From the NCBI GenBank assembly GCA_964617875.1, contig CAZUAI010000048.1:1-43222 (forward strand): 43,222 bases of DNA, given 5' to 3'. Numbering within the stretch: the first letter of the stretch is position 1; every line of letters begins with the position of its first letter. Source of the stretch: CAZMVY01 sp964617875 (GTDB lineage Bacteria; Planctomycetota; Phycisphaerae; UBA1845; PWPN01). The notes under the pieces were generated by a model. The model ran no database searches and was not told the origin of the DNA. It saw only the letters and a program-made list of their open reading frames with translations. The position numbers were made by a program, and so were the translations under genes. Of this stretch, positions 1 to 8,465 are shown piece after piece.

Positions 1-37
1 GCGAACCCTACGATCCGCCGCGTAAGCCTGTCGAAAT

Positions 38-286
38 ATGCAACGCTGGGGTATATCAACAGGCTCGGGTTGGTTTCCGCCATGCGTCGCGCGGGCTGTG
101 TGGTATGTGGCGGGCGCCAGCCTCGCGACGGGCGCGCATCTTCTGTTAGTTGACCCGGCTGCGGCGCACTGCGAGCCCACCGACGAGTGCTGTATTGCCA
201 ACTGCGCCGAGTTGGGCCTGTGCTGCAATGAGGATGGTGACAGAGTGGGGCGGCGCCCCTTTTTCACCGGAGAGTCTTGCTTATGA
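38..286 (+). CDS. small Cys-rich putative exported peptide (82 aa)
   Basis: Not recognised as a known family. The N-terminal half holds a hydrophobic stretch (VWYVAGASLATGAHLLLVD) followed by AAAH, which could be a signal peptide with a cleavage site. The remaining 40 or so residues carry seven cysteines in patterns such as CCIANC and LCC, typical of a small disulfide-bonded secreted domain. The stop codon overlaps the next start codon as ATGA (283-286), which suggests translational coupling to the exported protein downstream. No clear ribosome binding site precedes the ATG at 38, and a later in-frame start is possible. It could also be a chance reading frame; the ATGA overlap and the cysteine density are the reasons for listing it. 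Confidence 0.35.
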   Translation: MQRWGISTGSGWFPPCVARAVWYVAGASLATGAHLLLVDPAAAHCEPTDECCIANCAELGLCCNEDGDRVGRRPFFTGESCL

Positions 287-1248
287 CAACCAGTCCGCAG
301 GCCCTTCTTGTAGGGACGACCGCATGCCTTTGGGGCTTCGTTATGGCCTCGTCTCCCCGCATTTCGGCGGCGTACAATGCGGCGCAGGAGGAGTCGATCA
401 CTGACCGCATCGCCGTGGCCAACGCGCGGAATGCGGAGGCGGTGCGCACGGTCGTACTGGATTGCACGCGCGTTGAGGATTTCAGGGAACGGCCCGGGGA
501 CCAGGAGAGGGCCCGGCGCCAGATGACCGGGGTTATCGAGGACCAGATGCGGCGCGCCGTAGAGCAAGCGAAGGCGCGCGGTGCCAATGCGAGACAACTG
601 GAGCGTACACAGAGGCCGTATTTGGAGCAGCTCGCCGCCGTGGACGCGAACATGCGCGTGATCCAATTGAATCGGAACATCAAGTTCGCCAGAACCAGTT
701 CGATCGACTTCGCCAACACCCGGGCGCGGTATGATGACGCGGATCTGCGGGACCTCCAGCGCCTTGGCGCCGAGAACAACCTGGGACCTGCGCAGATGCT
801 CAGTCTCACCAGATCCATGTCTACCATTCTCAAGCCCGACCGAAACACGTCCCTGATGCCGCAGGCGGGCTTTGTGGCGACGGTGCGCTCGGGGGGCCGG
901 GGCCCGGGGCAACGGTTCGACGCCGACGAGGAACGCCTCGCCTTGGGTATTATTCCTCGGAGGGTCTTCGACGGAGCGCTTCAACTGGAGGTCCCCCATC
1001 CGGAGGGTGTGCGGGGCGAAGTTGAGGTGATTGGGCGTAATCGAGCCAGCGGTCGGGAGGAGGTGCGGTTCTTTGTTCGCCCGGAGTTCGGCTACCGCCT
1101 GAGCCGCTGGGTTGCCTACAGCCCTCCAGGAGAAGTCGCAGAAACCTTCCGGGCGTGGGACTTCAGGAAGACCGACGGCGTGTTCGTTCCGTTTCGCACC
1201 GAGCTTCGACGTAGCATAAGGGACCTCGGCGACTACTACGTTCAATAA
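283..1248 (+). CDS. exported protein of unknown function, C terminus cut by an in-frame stop
   Basis: The function is unknown. The ATG at 283 follows GGAGAG at 269-274 and is preferred over a TTG at 277. The N terminus (PQALLVGTTACLWGFVMASS) looks like a signal peptide. A helical, charged stretch follows (about residues 25-110), then a beta-rich domain with FVPFRTELRRSI near the end. This resembles planctomycete exported proteins that report on outer-membrane or cell-wall stress, but no named family is certain. The frame ends at TAA 1246-1248, yet the same frame continues downstream with a sequence that reads like the expected domain end. The gene is probably a recent pseudogene or carries a sequence error. 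It is coupled by ATGA to the small Cys-rich frame upstream. Confidence 0.55.
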   Translation: MTTSPQALLVGTTACLWGFVMASSPRISAAYNAAQEESITDRIAVANARNAEAVRTVVLDCTRVEDFRERPGDQERARRQMTGVIEDQMRRAVEQAKARGANARQLERTQRPYLEQLAAVDANMRVIQLNRNIKFARTSSIDFANTRARYDDADLRDLQRLGAENNLGPAQMLSLTRSMSTILKPDRNTSLMPQAGFVATVRSGGRGPGQRFDADEERLALGIIPRRVFDGALQLEVPHPEGVRGEVEVIGRNRASGREEVRFFVRPEFGYRLSRWVAYSPPGEVAETFRAWDFRKTDGVFVPFRTELRRSIRDLGDYYVQ

Positions 1249-1509
1249 ACCACGATCGCGTCGGTTCGCGTCAACGTGACGCTCCCGGACGACCTGTTTG
1301 AAATCCCACCCGGTTACCGAGTGGACGACACGATCGCCCGCAACACGTACACAACGCCCGGGGTGAGTGGCACACCCGCGAACGCCCGGCCGCCGCTAAC
1401 GCGCCCCGAGGGTTGGGAAAGACGCATCGAGTTGTCGACGACGCGCCAGGCAAGGCAGCCGTCGTCGCTGCCGGCCTCCCGCCCCGCAACGGCTCCGGCC
1501 AGGCAATGA
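1249..1509 (+). pseudogene. in-frame continuation of the 283-1248 gene after the TAA
   Basis: Read in the same frame as the upstream gene, this stretch gives TTIASVRVNVTLPDDLFE followed by IPPGYRVDDTI. A motif of the form VRVN..D..F..PPGxxVxD is what one expects at the end of this kind of planctomycete exported beta-domain. The continuation ends at TGA 1507-1509 after a Pro/Ser/Arg-rich tail. No ribosome binding site is seen that would make it a gene of its own. One base change in the TAA would restore a single gene of about 408 codons. Confidence 0.5.
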
Positions 1510-1704
1510 CCGGACCGAGCTGTCCTTACTGCGCACGCCTCGCTACCGGCACCGCCGCCGACCTGCCATGGCGATCGATGCTGCCCTTGGACAACAGCCG
1601 CGGCGCATGCCTTTTTCACTTCTCCCCTCTTCGCTTGCCCGCTTTCCCGGCCTTGGCATATGTAACGCCGGAGTCACGCCTCCTCGCTTGCTGCGAGACC
1701 GTGA
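1510..1704. other. convergent intergenic region, nothing recognised
   Basis: This gap lies between the interrupted plus-strand gene and the minus-strand beta-propeller gene. No reading frame with a plausible start and no strong hairpin stands out. It contains a pyrimidine-rich stretch around 1610-1650. Confidence 0.4.
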
Positions 1705-3246
1705 TCATTTCGCGGAGAACGAGTAGAGCCGTCCGCCCGTCTCGACGCGGAAACGCAGGCGGGCCTCGCCGCCGCCGGCGGCCTCGCGAAGCGGCTTGCC
1801 GCCGAACCGCACGCGGTGCCGGAGCGAATCGCCGGCCACGACGGCCGACCCCAGCGGCCTGCCGTCCGTGCTCAACGCCTCGACACGGATCGGGCCGATG
1901 CCGTTGACGAGAAGCTCTTCGCCCTTGAACGCGACCGGCTTCGTGGTCAGCGTGCCGCCGTCAACCGAAACAAAACCGTCCGGCCGCAGCCGGGCGCGGA
2001 AGATGCCGCCGCCGCTGATCCGCCTGGGCTTCGGGGCGTTCTTGCCGTACGACGACGACGCATAGTAGTAGATCAACTCATCGCCGATTCGCAGCGGGCC
2101 CTGGCTGAACTCGGTCATGTAGCCGCCGTCGTTCTTCCCGCCGTTGCCGCCCTCGGGGCCGTTCGGGATGAAGACCTCGGGGATCCCGTCGTCGTTGGGG
2201 AACGGCACCTTCTTCCAGGTGAGGCCGTCGCGGCTGACGACGAGCTTCAGGAACGCGCAGCCCGCCGCCGAATACGGATAATCGCCTCCGCCGTGCCAGA
2301 CTTTCAGGCCGCCGAGCCAGAGCGATTCGTAACGCCAGGCCGACGAGGCGTAGTACTCATCGTGCGGCTTGTCGCCGTCGCGCTCGTCGGCGGGCGGAAG
2401 CAGCGCGATCCGTTCGATGCGCTTCGTGTCGAACGGCTCGTCGAGCCGGTCGAAGAAGACGTACGCCCGCGAGCGGAGGTGGTTGTTCGGCCCGACGCCG
2501 CCGGGGGCGCTGAGGAACTTGAAGATCCCGAGAAAGCGGTTGTCAACGGGGTCATGGTAGAAGATCGTGACGTCGCTGGGGCCCTTCAGGATGCGGCCGT
2601 CCTGGCGTATTTCGCGGCAACTCGGATCCTCCCCGCCCGCCCAGGCATTCACGACCTGACGGCCGCGCTCCCAGACCTTGCCGTCGGCGGAACGCATGTA
2701 ATAGATCCCCTCGAGATCGTCGCCCCAGTTGGCGAAGTAGAGCCAGCCCTTGTAGGGGTACTTTGCGTCGGTGGTGTCGTAGTAGCACGAGAACAGGTCG
2801 ATGTTTGTCGCGCTTCGGCCTGTGGCGGCGTCCTTCAGATCGACGGCGATCCGTTCGAGCGTGCCGTCGTCGCCGGCGGTCCAGTGCATCGCATCGGGGG
2901 ACGTGAAGCGGTAGAGCCCGATCTCGTAACGTCCCTGCGGCGGTTCCCAGAATGCCAGGGCGAACATGACGTGCTTCTTGATTCGCGGGTCGTAGACGAT
3001 CGTCCCGCTGGCCATGAGGGTCTGGAGTCCCTCGGGGGCGATGAGCGGGGTGTTGCCGCCGTCGTCTTTCTTCGGCTGCCGGAGCGTGCGTTTCAGTCCC
3101 TGCTGCGAATCAATGAGCAGGTCATCGACAAACAGCTGCGCCTCGCCGGGCTTCAGCACCAGGGGGCCCTCGGCCCGGGAAATAGTCGCGGTCAGAAAGA
3201 CGGCTGCCGTTGCCGACAGAAATAAGAACGTCTTGTTGATCGGCAC
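1705..3246 (-). CDS. secreted five-bladed beta-propeller, glycosidase-like protein
   Basis: This 513-residue protein begins with a signal peptide (FLFLSATAAVFLTATISRAEG). The start is GTG at 3246, fixed by GAGGAGG seven bases upstream on the minus strand. Sequence such as LFVDDLLIDSQQGL, YDPRIKKHVMF, RFTSPDAMHW and SRDGLTWKKV is the repeated blade pattern (phrases like 'S.DG..W') of GH32/GH43/GH117-type five-bladed propellers. Such proteins are common in planctomycetes and act outside the cytoplasm on sugars. I cannot assign catalytic acids or a substrate. It is divergent from the deoR-type gene, so both could respond to the same regulator acting in the 233-bp gap. Confidence 0.75.
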   Translation of the reverse strand: MPINKTFLFLSATAAVFLTATISRAEGPLVLKPGEAQLFVDDLLIDSQQGLKRTLRQPKKDDGGNTPLIAPEGLQTLMASGTIVYDPRIKKHVMFALAFWEPPQGRYEIGLYRFTSPDAMHWTAGDDGTLERIAVDLKDAATGRSATNIDLFSCYYDTTDAKYPYKGWLYFANWGDDLEGIYYMRSADGKVWERGRQVVNAWAGGEDPSCREIRQDGRILKGPSDVTIFYHDPVDNRFLGIFKFLSAPGGVGPNNHLRSRAYVFFDRLDEPFDTKRIERIALLPPADERDGDKPHDEYYASSAWRYESLWLGGLKVWHGGGDYPYSAAGCAFLKLVVSRDGLTWKKVPFPNDDGIPEVFIPNGPEGGNGGKNDGGYMTEFSQGPLRIGDELIYYYASSSYGKNAPKPRRISGGGIFRARLRPDGFVSVDGGTLTTKPVAFKGEELLVNGIGPIRVEALSTDGRPLGSAVVAGDSLRHRVRFGGKPLREAAGGGEARLRFRVETGGRLYSFSAK

Positions 3247-3276
3247 GATCCGACCTCCTCGTTGCTTGGAGCCTTT

Positions 3277-3308
3277 GTCAACAAGGACAGGGTAGTCGCG
3301 TCAACAAG
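3277..3308. promoter_or_regulatory. direct repeat GTCAACAAG x2, candidate operator
   Basis: GTCAACAAG occurs at 3277-3285 and again at 3300-3308, 23 bp apart (about two helical turns), in the divergent gap between the propeller gene and the DeoR-type regulator. DeoR-family proteins usually bind repeated sites near their own gene, so this is a reasonable operator candidate. The assignment is inference from position and spacing. Confidence 0.3.
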
Positions 3309-3416
3309 ATCGGGCAAGGGCATCTTTATGAATATATTCGGACTCCTGTTTGAGTAATGCCGAAGGCGGCACCACCGCATTGGAGTCAGCCGTGTCTTCC
3401 GCGTGGTCGAAGCCGG

Positions 3417-3445
3417 TTGACAGGCACGGCTCGCGCGTTTAGAAT
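3417..3445 (+). promoter_or_regulatory. sigma70-like promoter of the deoR-type gene
   Basis: A perfect -35 box TTGACA (3417-3422) is separated by 17 bp from TAGAAT (3440-3445). Transcription would begin near 3452. The in-frame ATG at 3444 overlaps the -10 box and would not be transcribed, so the start must lie further downstream. Confidence 0.65.
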
Positions 3446-3479
3446 GAACACAATTGAACAGAGGAGAACGATCGATACC

Positions 3480-4235
3480 TTGAACGCTCACACTCGACAG
3501 GCCCGTATTGCGGAGCTGATCGCCATCGAGGGCGAGTGCTCGGTCGAGTTCCTGGCGCGGCAGCTTGGCGTCAGCGGGATGACCGTGCGGCGGGACCTGT
3601 CGGCGATGGCGGCGGCGGGGAAGGTCATCCGCACGCATGGCGGGGCAACGGCGGCGGAACGGGTTTCGTTTGAGTTCCAGTTCCTCAGCCGCACGCGTGA
3701 AAACCGCGAGGCGAAGGAGGCGATCGCGACGGCGGCCGCCGGCCTCGTGCGGGACGGGCAGTCCGTCATGCTCGACTCGGGCACGACGACGCTCGCACTG
3801 GCGGGGCACCTGCGGGGTCGCAAGGGGATCACCGTCATCACGACTTCGCTGCCGATCGCGTCCGCGCTGCAGTTTTGCGAGAACGTGCAGGTGTTGCTGC
3901 TTGGGGGGCTCGTTCAGCGCGGGGCTCCGGATCTCGCCGGGGCGCTCACCGAGGCAAACCTCGAGACGCTTCGGGCGGACGTGGCGTTCATCGGCGCCGA
4001 CGGCGTGGACGCAAAGGGCAACGTGTACAACAACTCGCTGGCCGTCGGCCGCATGTTGGCCAAGATGGCCGCCGCGGCGAATCGCGTGTACGTCGTGGCC
4101 GACAGCTCGAAGATCGGCCGGACCGCCCTCTCGCGGTTCGGCAACGTGGCGGAATGGGACGGACTGGTAACGGACCCGGGCGTGGACAGGACGCTGGCCT
4201 CGGCGCTCGAGGCTGCGGGGGTCCGCCTGATTTGA
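3480..4235 (+). CDS. DeoR/GlpR-family transcriptional regulator
   Basis: The protein has about 251 residues, the usual length for this family. An N-terminal winged helix-turn-helix (RQARIAELIAIEGECSVEFLA, then LGVSGMTVRRDL) is followed by RTHGGA and a sugar-phosphate-sensing, phosphosugar isomerase-like domain containing LDSGTTTLALA, GAL.EANLETLRADVAFIGADG and VVADSSKIGRTALSRFG. TTG at 3480 is preferred as the start because it lies downstream of the promoter and of GAGGAG at 3461-3466, although that spacing is 13 bases and rather long. It is 13 bp ahead of the aminotransferase gene and almost certainly co-transcribed with it. The effector is unknown; a phosphorylated sugar or amino sugar is the family norm. 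Confidence 0.85.
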   Translation: MNAHTRQARIAELIAIEGECSVEFLARQLGVSGMTVRRDLSAMAAAGKVIRTHGGATAAERVSFEFQFLSRTRENREAKEAIATAAAGLVRDGQSVMLDSGTTTLALAGHLRGRKGITVITTSLPIASALQFCENVQVLLLGGLVQRGAPDLAGALTEANLETLRADVAFIGADGVDAKGNVYNNSLAVGRMLAKMAAAANRVYVVADSSKIGRTALSRFGNVAEWDGLVTDPGVDRTLASALEAAGVRLI

Positions 4236-4248
4236 AAGGACACGAGCA

Positions 4249-5619
4249 ATGACGACCGCAACGACCGAAATGAACTGGGCCCATGTCGATCTGAACGAGT
4301 ACCCGTGCATCAAGGTGCCGCCGCCGGGGCCGAAGTCGAGGGCCCTGCACGAACGGTGTACGAAGTACTTCAAGGGCCTCTCGGCCCAGGTGAAGCTCTT
4401 CCCCGTCGCGTTCGAGTCGGGGCGCGGCTGCACGCTCATCGACGTGGACGGCAACAGGTACATCGACTTCTCGTCGGGCATCTACGTCACGACGCTCGGC
4501 CACTGCCACCCGAAGATCACCGCCGCCGTCCAGAAGTACGCCGGCACGCTGATGAACTGCCACGACTTCACGACGGACATCAAGACGCGCCTCGTGGAGA
4601 AGCTCGCCGAGATTCTGCCGGGCGACCTGTCGGGGTTCCAGTTCTACGACTCGGGCACGGCGGCCGTCGAGGCCGGCATGCGCGTCCTCCGCGCCGCCAG
4701 CGGACGCAACGAGATGATCTCGTGCTTCTACGACTTCCACGGCAAGACGTACGGGGCGGTGTCGCTGGCGCACATCCGCTCGCACGTGTACGGCCGCGTC
4801 CGCGCCCCGGGCATGCACATGGTGCCCCGGCCGGACACCTACCGCCCGATCTGGAAGAAGCCCGACGGCTCCATCGACACCGACGCCTACATTGCGTTCT
4901 ACGAGGAGTATATCGACAAGGGGACCGTCGGCGATGTTGCCGGGTTCGTGCTCGAGCCGATCCAGGGCTGGGGGGGGTCGGTCATGCCGCCGGACGACTT
5001 CTTCCCGAAGCTCAAGAAGCTCTGCGAGAGGCACAAGATCCTGCTCATGGCCGACGAGGTGCTGACGAGCTTCGGGCGTACGGGCAAGTGGCTCTGCATG
5101 GAGCACTGGAACGTGCTGCCGGACATCGTGTCGCTGGGCAAGGGCTTCGGCAACGGGTTCCCGGTGACGGGCGTGGCGGTCCGCGAGCCGTTCAAGGAGT
5201 CGTTCGAGAAGATTTCCGCGTCGAGCAGCTACGGCGGGAACCCGATGGCGTGCGCCGCGGCGCTGGCAAGCATCGAGGTGATCGAGGAGGAGAACCTGCT
5301 GGAGCGCGCCCGGCATCTCGAGCAGGTCGCGATGCGGCGGATGCGCAAGATGAAGGAGGAACGGCGCATCGTCGGCGACGTCCGCGGCAAGGGCTGCCTC
5401 TTCGGCATCGAGCTGGTGAAGGACAAGGCGACGAAGGAACCGTTCAACCAGGCGGGCGAGCGGGTCTACCAGAAGGCGTTCGCCAAGGGCCTCGCGTGGA
5501 TCCCGGCGGGCCACATCCTCCGCATGAGCCCCCCGATTGTCATGGAGGACGAGGTCCTGCTGAAGGGCCTGGACATCATCGACGAGGCGATCGCCGAGAC
5601 CGAGAAGGAGCTTTCGTAG
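4249..5619 (+). CDS. class III PLP-dependent aminotransferase (GabT/ornithine aminotransferase-like)
   Basis: This 456-residue protein has the fold-type I layout of omega-aminotransferases. It shows DGNRYIDFSSGIYVTTLGHCHPKI near the N terminus, YDSGTAAVEAGMRVLRAASGR, the FHGKTYGA region, EPIQGWGGSVMPP, the cofactor-binding ADEVLTSFGRTGK and the Schiff-base lysine in SLGKGFGNGFP (K298). It would move an amino group from an omega- or alpha-amino donor to a keto acid in the cytoplasm. The exact substrate cannot be read from the sequence. Coupling to a DeoR-family regulator suggests use in catabolism of an amino sugar or amino acid, which is inference. AAGGA upstream of the ATG serves as ribosome binding site. 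Confidence 0.85.
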   Translation: MTTATTEMNWAHVDLNEYPCIKVPPPGPKSRALHERCTKYFKGLSAQVKLFPVAFESGRGCTLIDVDGNRYIDFSSGIYVTTLGHCHPKITAAVQKYAGTLMNCHDFTTDIKTRLVEKLAEILPGDLSGFQFYDSGTAAVEAGMRVLRAASGRNEMISCFYDFHGKTYGAVSLAHIRSHVYGRVRAPGMHMVPRPDTYRPIWKKPDGSIDTDAYIAFYEEYIDKGTVGDVAGFVLEPIQGWGGSVMPPDDFFPKLKKLCERHKILLMADEVLTSFGRTGKWLCMEHWNVLPDIVSLGKGFGNGFPVTGVAVREPFKESFEKISASSSYGGNPMACAAALASIEVIEEENLLERARHLEQVAMRRMRKMKEERRIVGDVRGKGCLFGIELVKDKATKEPFNQAGERVYQKAFAKGLAWIPAGHILRMSPPIVMEDEVLLKGLDIIDEAIAETEKELS

Positions 5620-5680
5620 CGGCGCGGATCCTCCGCGTCCGTGCGACGGCCGGCTCCACCCGGCGCGGGGCGGCAATGGA

Positions 5681-5714
5681 AAGGACCGGCGGTCCGCGCC
5701 GACCGCCGGTCCTT
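5681..5714. terminator. bidirectional terminator hairpin
   Basis: AAGGACCGGCGGTC pairs perfectly with GACCGCCGGTCCTT (14 bp) around a six-base loop CGCGCC. It lies between two convergent genes, the aminotransferase and dnaA, where one hairpin can serve both. The T-tract is short, so Rho-independent efficiency is uncertain. Confidence 0.75.
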
Positions 5715-5741
5715 GAGCACCTCGGGGTTACGAGCCGTAGC

Positions 5742-7169
5742 CTAGTTGGATGAGGCCGGCTTCTTGCCCAACTGTTCCTCCAACTCCGTCAGGATCTCGC
5801 TCAGCGGCGCTTGCCGCCGACCCCCGGAGGTGCTCCAGCAGACCGTGCCGTTCTCCGCCAGCACGTTGTCAAGCTTCCTGCACGCCAGAATGACCGTCGA
5901 ATGGTTCTTGTTGCCCAGGCAGCGCCCGATCTCGGGAAAGCTCATCGGCGTGTGCCGTCGCGCCAGGAGCATGGTGATGCCGCGGGCCAGCGCGATCGTC
6001 CGGCTCTTCCGCGACGTCAGCAGCTCCGCCTGCGTCAGCCCGAAGAACGTCGCGACGGCCGTCGCGATGTCGTTCAGGTCCAGCAGCTTCTTCGTCCGCG
6101 ACAGGTGATCGGCCAGCGCCCGCTGCGCCAGCGAGATCGTGATCGGCTGGTGCCCGATCGCGCTGAAGGCGACGAGTTTCAGCAGCGCGCCCTCCAGCTC
6201 GCGGACGTTCGCATCGAGGCTGTCGGCGATGTAGAGGATGACGTCCTCGGGCACCGCGTGCCTCATCTTGAGCGCGCGGCGCCGGAGGATCTCGCGGCGG
6301 ATCTCCGGCTCGGGCACGCCGATCTTCACCACCATGCCGCTGAGAAACCGCGTGACCAGGTGCTCGCTCAGATGGCCGATGAGCTTGGGGTGCGTGTCGG
6401 ACGTGAGGACGACCTGCTTGCCGGCGGCGTCGATCGCGTTGAACGTGTGGAGGAACTCCTCCTGCGTCGCCCGCTTGTTCGCCAGGAAGTGAATATCGTC
6501 GATCACGAGGACGTCCAGCATGCGATAACGCTGCCGGAAGGCGTCCACGCGACCCGCCTTGATCGCGTAGACGAACTGGTTGGTGAACTCCTCTCCCGAG
6601 ACATATTGCCACTGGCAGGCCGGGTTGCGCTCGGTGAGCGCGTTGCAGATGGCCTGGAGCAGATGCGTTTTACCCAGCCCGCACCCCCCGTGCAGAAACA
6701 ACGGGTTGTAGCGGGCGGCAGGGTTCTCCACGACGCTCTTCGCGGCGGAAAACGCCAACTGGTTCGACGGACCCACGACAAAATCGTCGAATCGTCCCTT
6801 GAGGGGTTTCGGCGGCGGCGGCCCGACGCGGCGCAACTGCCGGGCGGTCCGCTCCGTGTTCTTCGCAATGTAATCAGCCTGGGAGTCGAGCTGCCGCTTG
6901 CGGATGTTGCCCAGCAGCTTCGGATCGATCGAAAACGTGACGTTCAGGTCGTTCCCCGTCACGTCTTTCGCCGCGCTTGTGATGACCTCGGCGTAGTGGT
7001 TCTCGATCCAGCTCCCGACGAACGGATTCGGCACGCCGACCTTGATGAACCCGTCGGCCAGGCTGAGTTGCGTCGAGTTCTTGAACCAGACCTTGTACCG
7101 TTGCGGACCGATCAGTGCGGCGATCCGATCCTGAATGCGCAGAACGGTATCGGCAACGGTAGCGGGCAC
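5742..7169 (-). CDS. dnaA: chromosomal replication initiator protein DnaA
   Basis: The protein (475 aa) has the four DnaA parts: an N-terminal oligomerisation domain (RYKVWFKNSTQLSL), a linker of about 30 residues rich in Pro, the AAA+ core and the DNA-binding C terminus. Walker A is GGCGLGKT (161-168), Walker B is VLVIDDIHFL, and the signature NHSTVILACRKL recognises the DnaA box. It binds ATP and opens the replication origin. The start is GTG at 7169, not the TTG at 7175. AGGAG sits six bases before the GTG and would directly abut the TTG. Nearby DnaA-box-like sites in the upstream gap could mediate autoregulation or origin function. The gene is not followed by dnaN in this window. Confidence 0.97.
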   Translation of the reverse strand: MPATVADTVLRIQDRIAALIGPQRYKVWFKNSTQLSLADGFIKVGVPNPFVGSWIENHYAEVITSAAKDVTGNDLNVTFSIDPKLLGNIRKRQLDSQADYIAKNTERTARQLRRVGPPPPKPLKGRFDDFVVGPSNQLAFSAAKSVVENPAARYNPLFLHGGCGLGKTHLLQAICNALTERNPACQWQYVSGEEFTNQFVYAIKAGRVDAFRQRYRMLDVLVIDDIHFLANKRATQEEFLHTFNAIDAAGKQVVLTSDTHPKLIGHLSEHLVTRFLSGMVVKIGVPEPEIRREILRRRALKMRHAVPEDVILYIADSLDANVRELEGALLKLVAFSAIGHQPITISLAQRALADHLSRTKKLLDLNDIATAVATFFGLTQAELLTSRKSRTIALARGITMLLARRHTPMSFPEIGRCLGNKNHSTVILACRKLDNVLAENGTVCWSTSGGRRQAPLSEILTELEEQLGKKPASSN

Positions 7170-7535
7170 GGCCAACTCCTTTCCGCGATCTCACGTAAGG
7201 AGGTACTGCTTACACGGCTTCGGTTTCTTGCGTACGCGGTCGCGCTACCCGCTGATCGCAAGAGATGTCATCCACGCAACGCAAACAAATCCAACGGGCC
7301 GAATCTTAACGCGTTCGCAAAACGCCGTCAATACGTGTTTCGGCGAGATTCCTTTGCACACAGCGCGACACATCGCTCTGACAGGAAGTTGCGCGCGAAA
7401 AAAAAACCTCATCCACGGATCGGTCACAAAGTCCTGCCGTAAGTGGATAACTCGTGAACAACCGGCTCCGCCGTCCCCGTCGCACGCCGCCATGCCTCGG
7501 TGAGGCGGAACGTTGCGCGTGTAGTCGAAAACACG
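7170..7535. other. dnaA upstream region with DnaA-box-like sites, candidate oriC
   Basis: Three matches close to the DnaA box TTATCCACA are visible: TCATCCACG at 7268-7276 and 7409-7417, and AGTGGATAA at 7442-7450 (TTATCCACT on the other strand). A run of nine A (7398-7406) sits just before the second box. This is a reduced-GC gap beside dnaA, a common origin arrangement. The boxes are imperfect and only three in number, so they could instead serve dnaA autoregulation. Confidence 0.4.
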
Positions 7536-8456
7536 TCACCGGCCGGGCGCGACGATCCACGCGCGTCGTCGCGTCGTCTCGGCGAACCCGCATTTCTGGT
7601 ACAGTCGCAGCGACGGCGTGTTGGCGGCATCCACCGCCAGGGTGATCAGCGCGCAACTCGCGTCACGCGCCGTCTTTATCGCCTGATGAATCATCGCGCG
7701 GCCGAGTCCGCGCCCGCGGAACTCCGGCGAAAGCCCCATATAAACCACGTCCATCGCGTCGCGTGCGGGTACGTGCGTCAGGAGCAGCACGCCCGCCGGC
7801 ACGCCGTGCTGCATCAGCACGAACCACCGTCGTTCGTCGAACTCGCCCGTGGCGCGGTGCGTCGCGAGCGTGTCCTCGATCGTTCGCACGCCGCTGAGGC
7901 CGGGGCAGTCGAGGCTGTCGACGTACGTCGCCGCCACCGTTTCGGCGAAGAGCGCGTGGCGCTCGCGTGTGTACGTGACCCAGGTTGTGCCTTCCGGCGC
8001 GGGCAGGCGCGCGGCGCCGAACAACTCCTGCGCGCCGCGCTGCATGTAGATAAGCTCGGCAAGGAAGCGGAAGCCGGCGTCCGTTAAGATAGCCTCTTCC
8101 TTGCTTCTGCCGGGCTCGACCATGGCCTGCATCAATCGCAAATCGCATGCCGGCGCGTCTGCGATCAGGCATTGGAGAAGCCGTACCGCAATTGCGCGAT
8201 CATCGAGATTGGCGAAAGATTGCGGCAGGAACACGACGGCCGAACGACCCGGCGAGATGATCCGCAGGCAGGACGTCAACAGGCGGCGGCCGTCAAACGC
8301 TCCCCATTGTCGATCAAGGCTCAGCCGGGAGGCCTCGATGTAGGAGAGAAAGGCGTCGATCTGCTGGTTGGTGACGCGGCCACCGTTGGTCGGGGCGAGC
8401 ACGATGCGCAACGCCGCGTTCAATTCGTCCGACGTCAGCAGCCGGTACTCCACCAT
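7536..8456 (-). CDS. GNAT-family N-acetyltransferase
   Basis: The C-terminal 150 residues form a GNAT domain: VVYMGLSPEFRGRGLGRAMI carries the acetyl-CoA pyrophosphate loop (RGRGLG), followed by LAVDAANTPSLRLYQKCGF, the typical closing strand and helix. The N-terminal half (about residues 1-150) looks like a second, degenerate GNAT fold, as in two-domain MshD-like enzymes. It would transfer an acetyl group from acetyl-CoA to an unidentified amine in the cytoplasm. It begins nine bases after the stop of the upstream lipoprotein gene without its own clear ribosome binding site, so translation is probably coupled. Substrate unknown. Confidence 0.8.
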   Translation of the reverse strand: MVEYRLLTSDELNAALRIVLAPTNGGRVTNQQIDAFLSYIEASRLSLDRQWGAFDGRRLLTSCLRIISPGRSAVVFLPQSFANLDDRAIAVRLLQCLIADAPACDLRLMQAMVEPGRSKEEAILTDAGFRFLAELIYMQRGAQELFGAARLPAPEGTTWVTYTRERHALFAETVAATYVDSLDCPGLSGVRTIEDTLATHRATGEFDERRWFVLMQHGVPAGVLLLTHVPARDAMDVVYMGLSPEFRGRGLGRAMIHQAIKTARDASCALITLAVDAANTPSLRLYQKCGFAETTRRRAWIVAPGR

Positions 8457-8465
8457 GGCTGTTGC

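Noticed and set aside
3357..3479. Longer N terminus for the DeoR-type regulator, with ATG at 3357 or 3444
   Set aside because: Both lie upstream of or inside the TTGACA-N17-TAGAAT promoter, and the extra residues do not fit the family.
7170..7175. TTG at 7175 as the dnaA start
   Set aside because: AGGAG directly abuts this TTG. The GTG at 7169 has proper six-base spacing.
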